Origin: Streptomyces rishiriensis
GTDB lineage: Bacteria; Actinomycetota; Actinomycetes; Streptomycetales; Streptomycetaceae
NCBI RefSeq assembly: GCF_030815485.1
Contig: NZ_JAUSWV010000001.1
Coordinates: forward strand, 415,048-479,047
DNA: 64,000 nt
Direction of reading: 5' to 3'
Part shown: one piece after another, positions 63,790 through 64,000 of the stretch
Layout of the letters: each line of letters starts with the position of its first letter
How positions within the stretch are numbered: the first letter of the stretch is position 1
Notes under the pieces: model-generated
Told to the model about the DNA's origin: nothing
Seen by the model: only the letters and a program-made list of their open reading frames with translations
The model's database searches: none
Translations under genes and position numbers: made by a program

Positions 63790-64000
63790 CTTCGCTGCCC
63801 GGCGAAGCCGGTAGGGCGGGAGCGCAGCGGACGCCCGGATTCCCGCTTGCGGGAATCCCCCTATCCGCGCTTGCGCGGATAGGCACGTCTTTAGAATTCC
63901 GTTTACGGAATTCATTCCCGCGTTTACGCGGGAATCTCGAATTGCGCTTGCGCAATTCGCGCTCTATGCCCCGGCTTGCCGGGGCATTACCCGCTCCGCG
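63790..64000. repeat. Streptomyces-type telomere
   Basis: A tight row of near-perfect palindromes with two-base centres: 63837-63858, 63861-63882, 63894-63913, 63914-63935, 63938-63959 and 63966-63987, plus a looser hairpin at 63790-63807. The centres are TT, so on the minus strand each is an -AA- loop closed by GC, as in telomeric GCA-type hairpins. The last 13 bases, read on the minus strand, are CGCGGAGCGGGTA, which matches the archetypal Streptomyces terminus CCCGCGGAGCGGGTA lacking only the first two bases. The 3' overhang of this strand would be patched by a terminal protein (Tpg) with Tap; neither gene is in the window. Confidence 0.93.

Overview
The window is very GC-rich, uses GTG and TTG starts freely, has many 4-base ATGA/GTGA gene overlaps and carries actinobacterial families (WhiB-like, DUF2637, DUF6188, YunG, DUF5753). 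It ends at its right edge in a run of small palindromes whose last bases, read on the minus strand, match the archetypal Streptomyces telomere. I therefore read it as the terminal 64 kb of a linear Streptomyces replicon. A linear plasmid is more likely than a chromosome arm, because it has its own parAB with centromere-like sites, a primase-helicase replication module and a plasmid-spread type membrane gene. A chromosome end that absorbed a plasmid cannot be excluded.

Layout. 1-7 kb: a prepilin peptidase cut by the left edge, then a graveyard of broken genes (IS110, WD40-like, WhiB-like, a P-loop/TPR STAND protein, IS630) with an intact small HTH gene and an Imm51-type immunity gene. 7-16 kb: the partition region, with eleven copies of a 19-bp palindrome (GTGATTACGNCGTAATCAC) spread over 8.6 kb and running into parA and parB themselves, plus a dispersed module of about 200 bp that carries the palindrome. 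16-19 kb: the DUF2637 membrane protein and a MerR/short-chain dehydrogenase pair with a textbook MerR promoter. 21-25 kb: two coupled winged-helix genes with a strong hairpin, then an FAD monooxygenase/PadR pair. 25.7-30.7 kb: a methyltransferase, a 600-bp field of AGTCCCT-type repeats (candidate origin), a primase-polymerase, an SF3 helicase and two small genes. 31-37.5 kb: insertion-sequence debris, a tRNA-Pro 3' end with flanking integrase-arm-like repeats, a tRNA-Ser 3' fragment and an AT-richer orphan gene.

37.6-46.5 kb, all leftward: remains of a lanthipeptide-type peptide cluster (LanC fragment, SpaB_C-methyltransferase fusion of the FxLD type, TPR-like gene with a frameshift, two small ORFs, phosphotransferase, two Nudix genes, ABC exporter). 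46.5-48.4 kb: an orphan toxin C-terminus with its SUKH immunity gene, then an IS982 remnant that truncates an acetyltransferase. 48.5-56.4 kb, leftward: sugar reductase, GNAT, UDP-glucose-type dehydrogenase, class III aminotransferase, SIR2-like protein, Cys-rich protein and zincin, possibly a second small-molecule locus. 56.9-60.3 kb: a three-gene coupled operon of a tyrosine recombinase, an HTH protein and a zinc-ribbon/recombinase-like protein, in which base skew flips part way. 60-63.4 kb: small telomere-proximal genes. 63.7-64.0 kb: the telomere.

About a third of the recognisable genes carry frameshifts or truncations. Some may be sequencing indels, but substituted catalytic or ligand residues and lost domains show that much of the decay is real.
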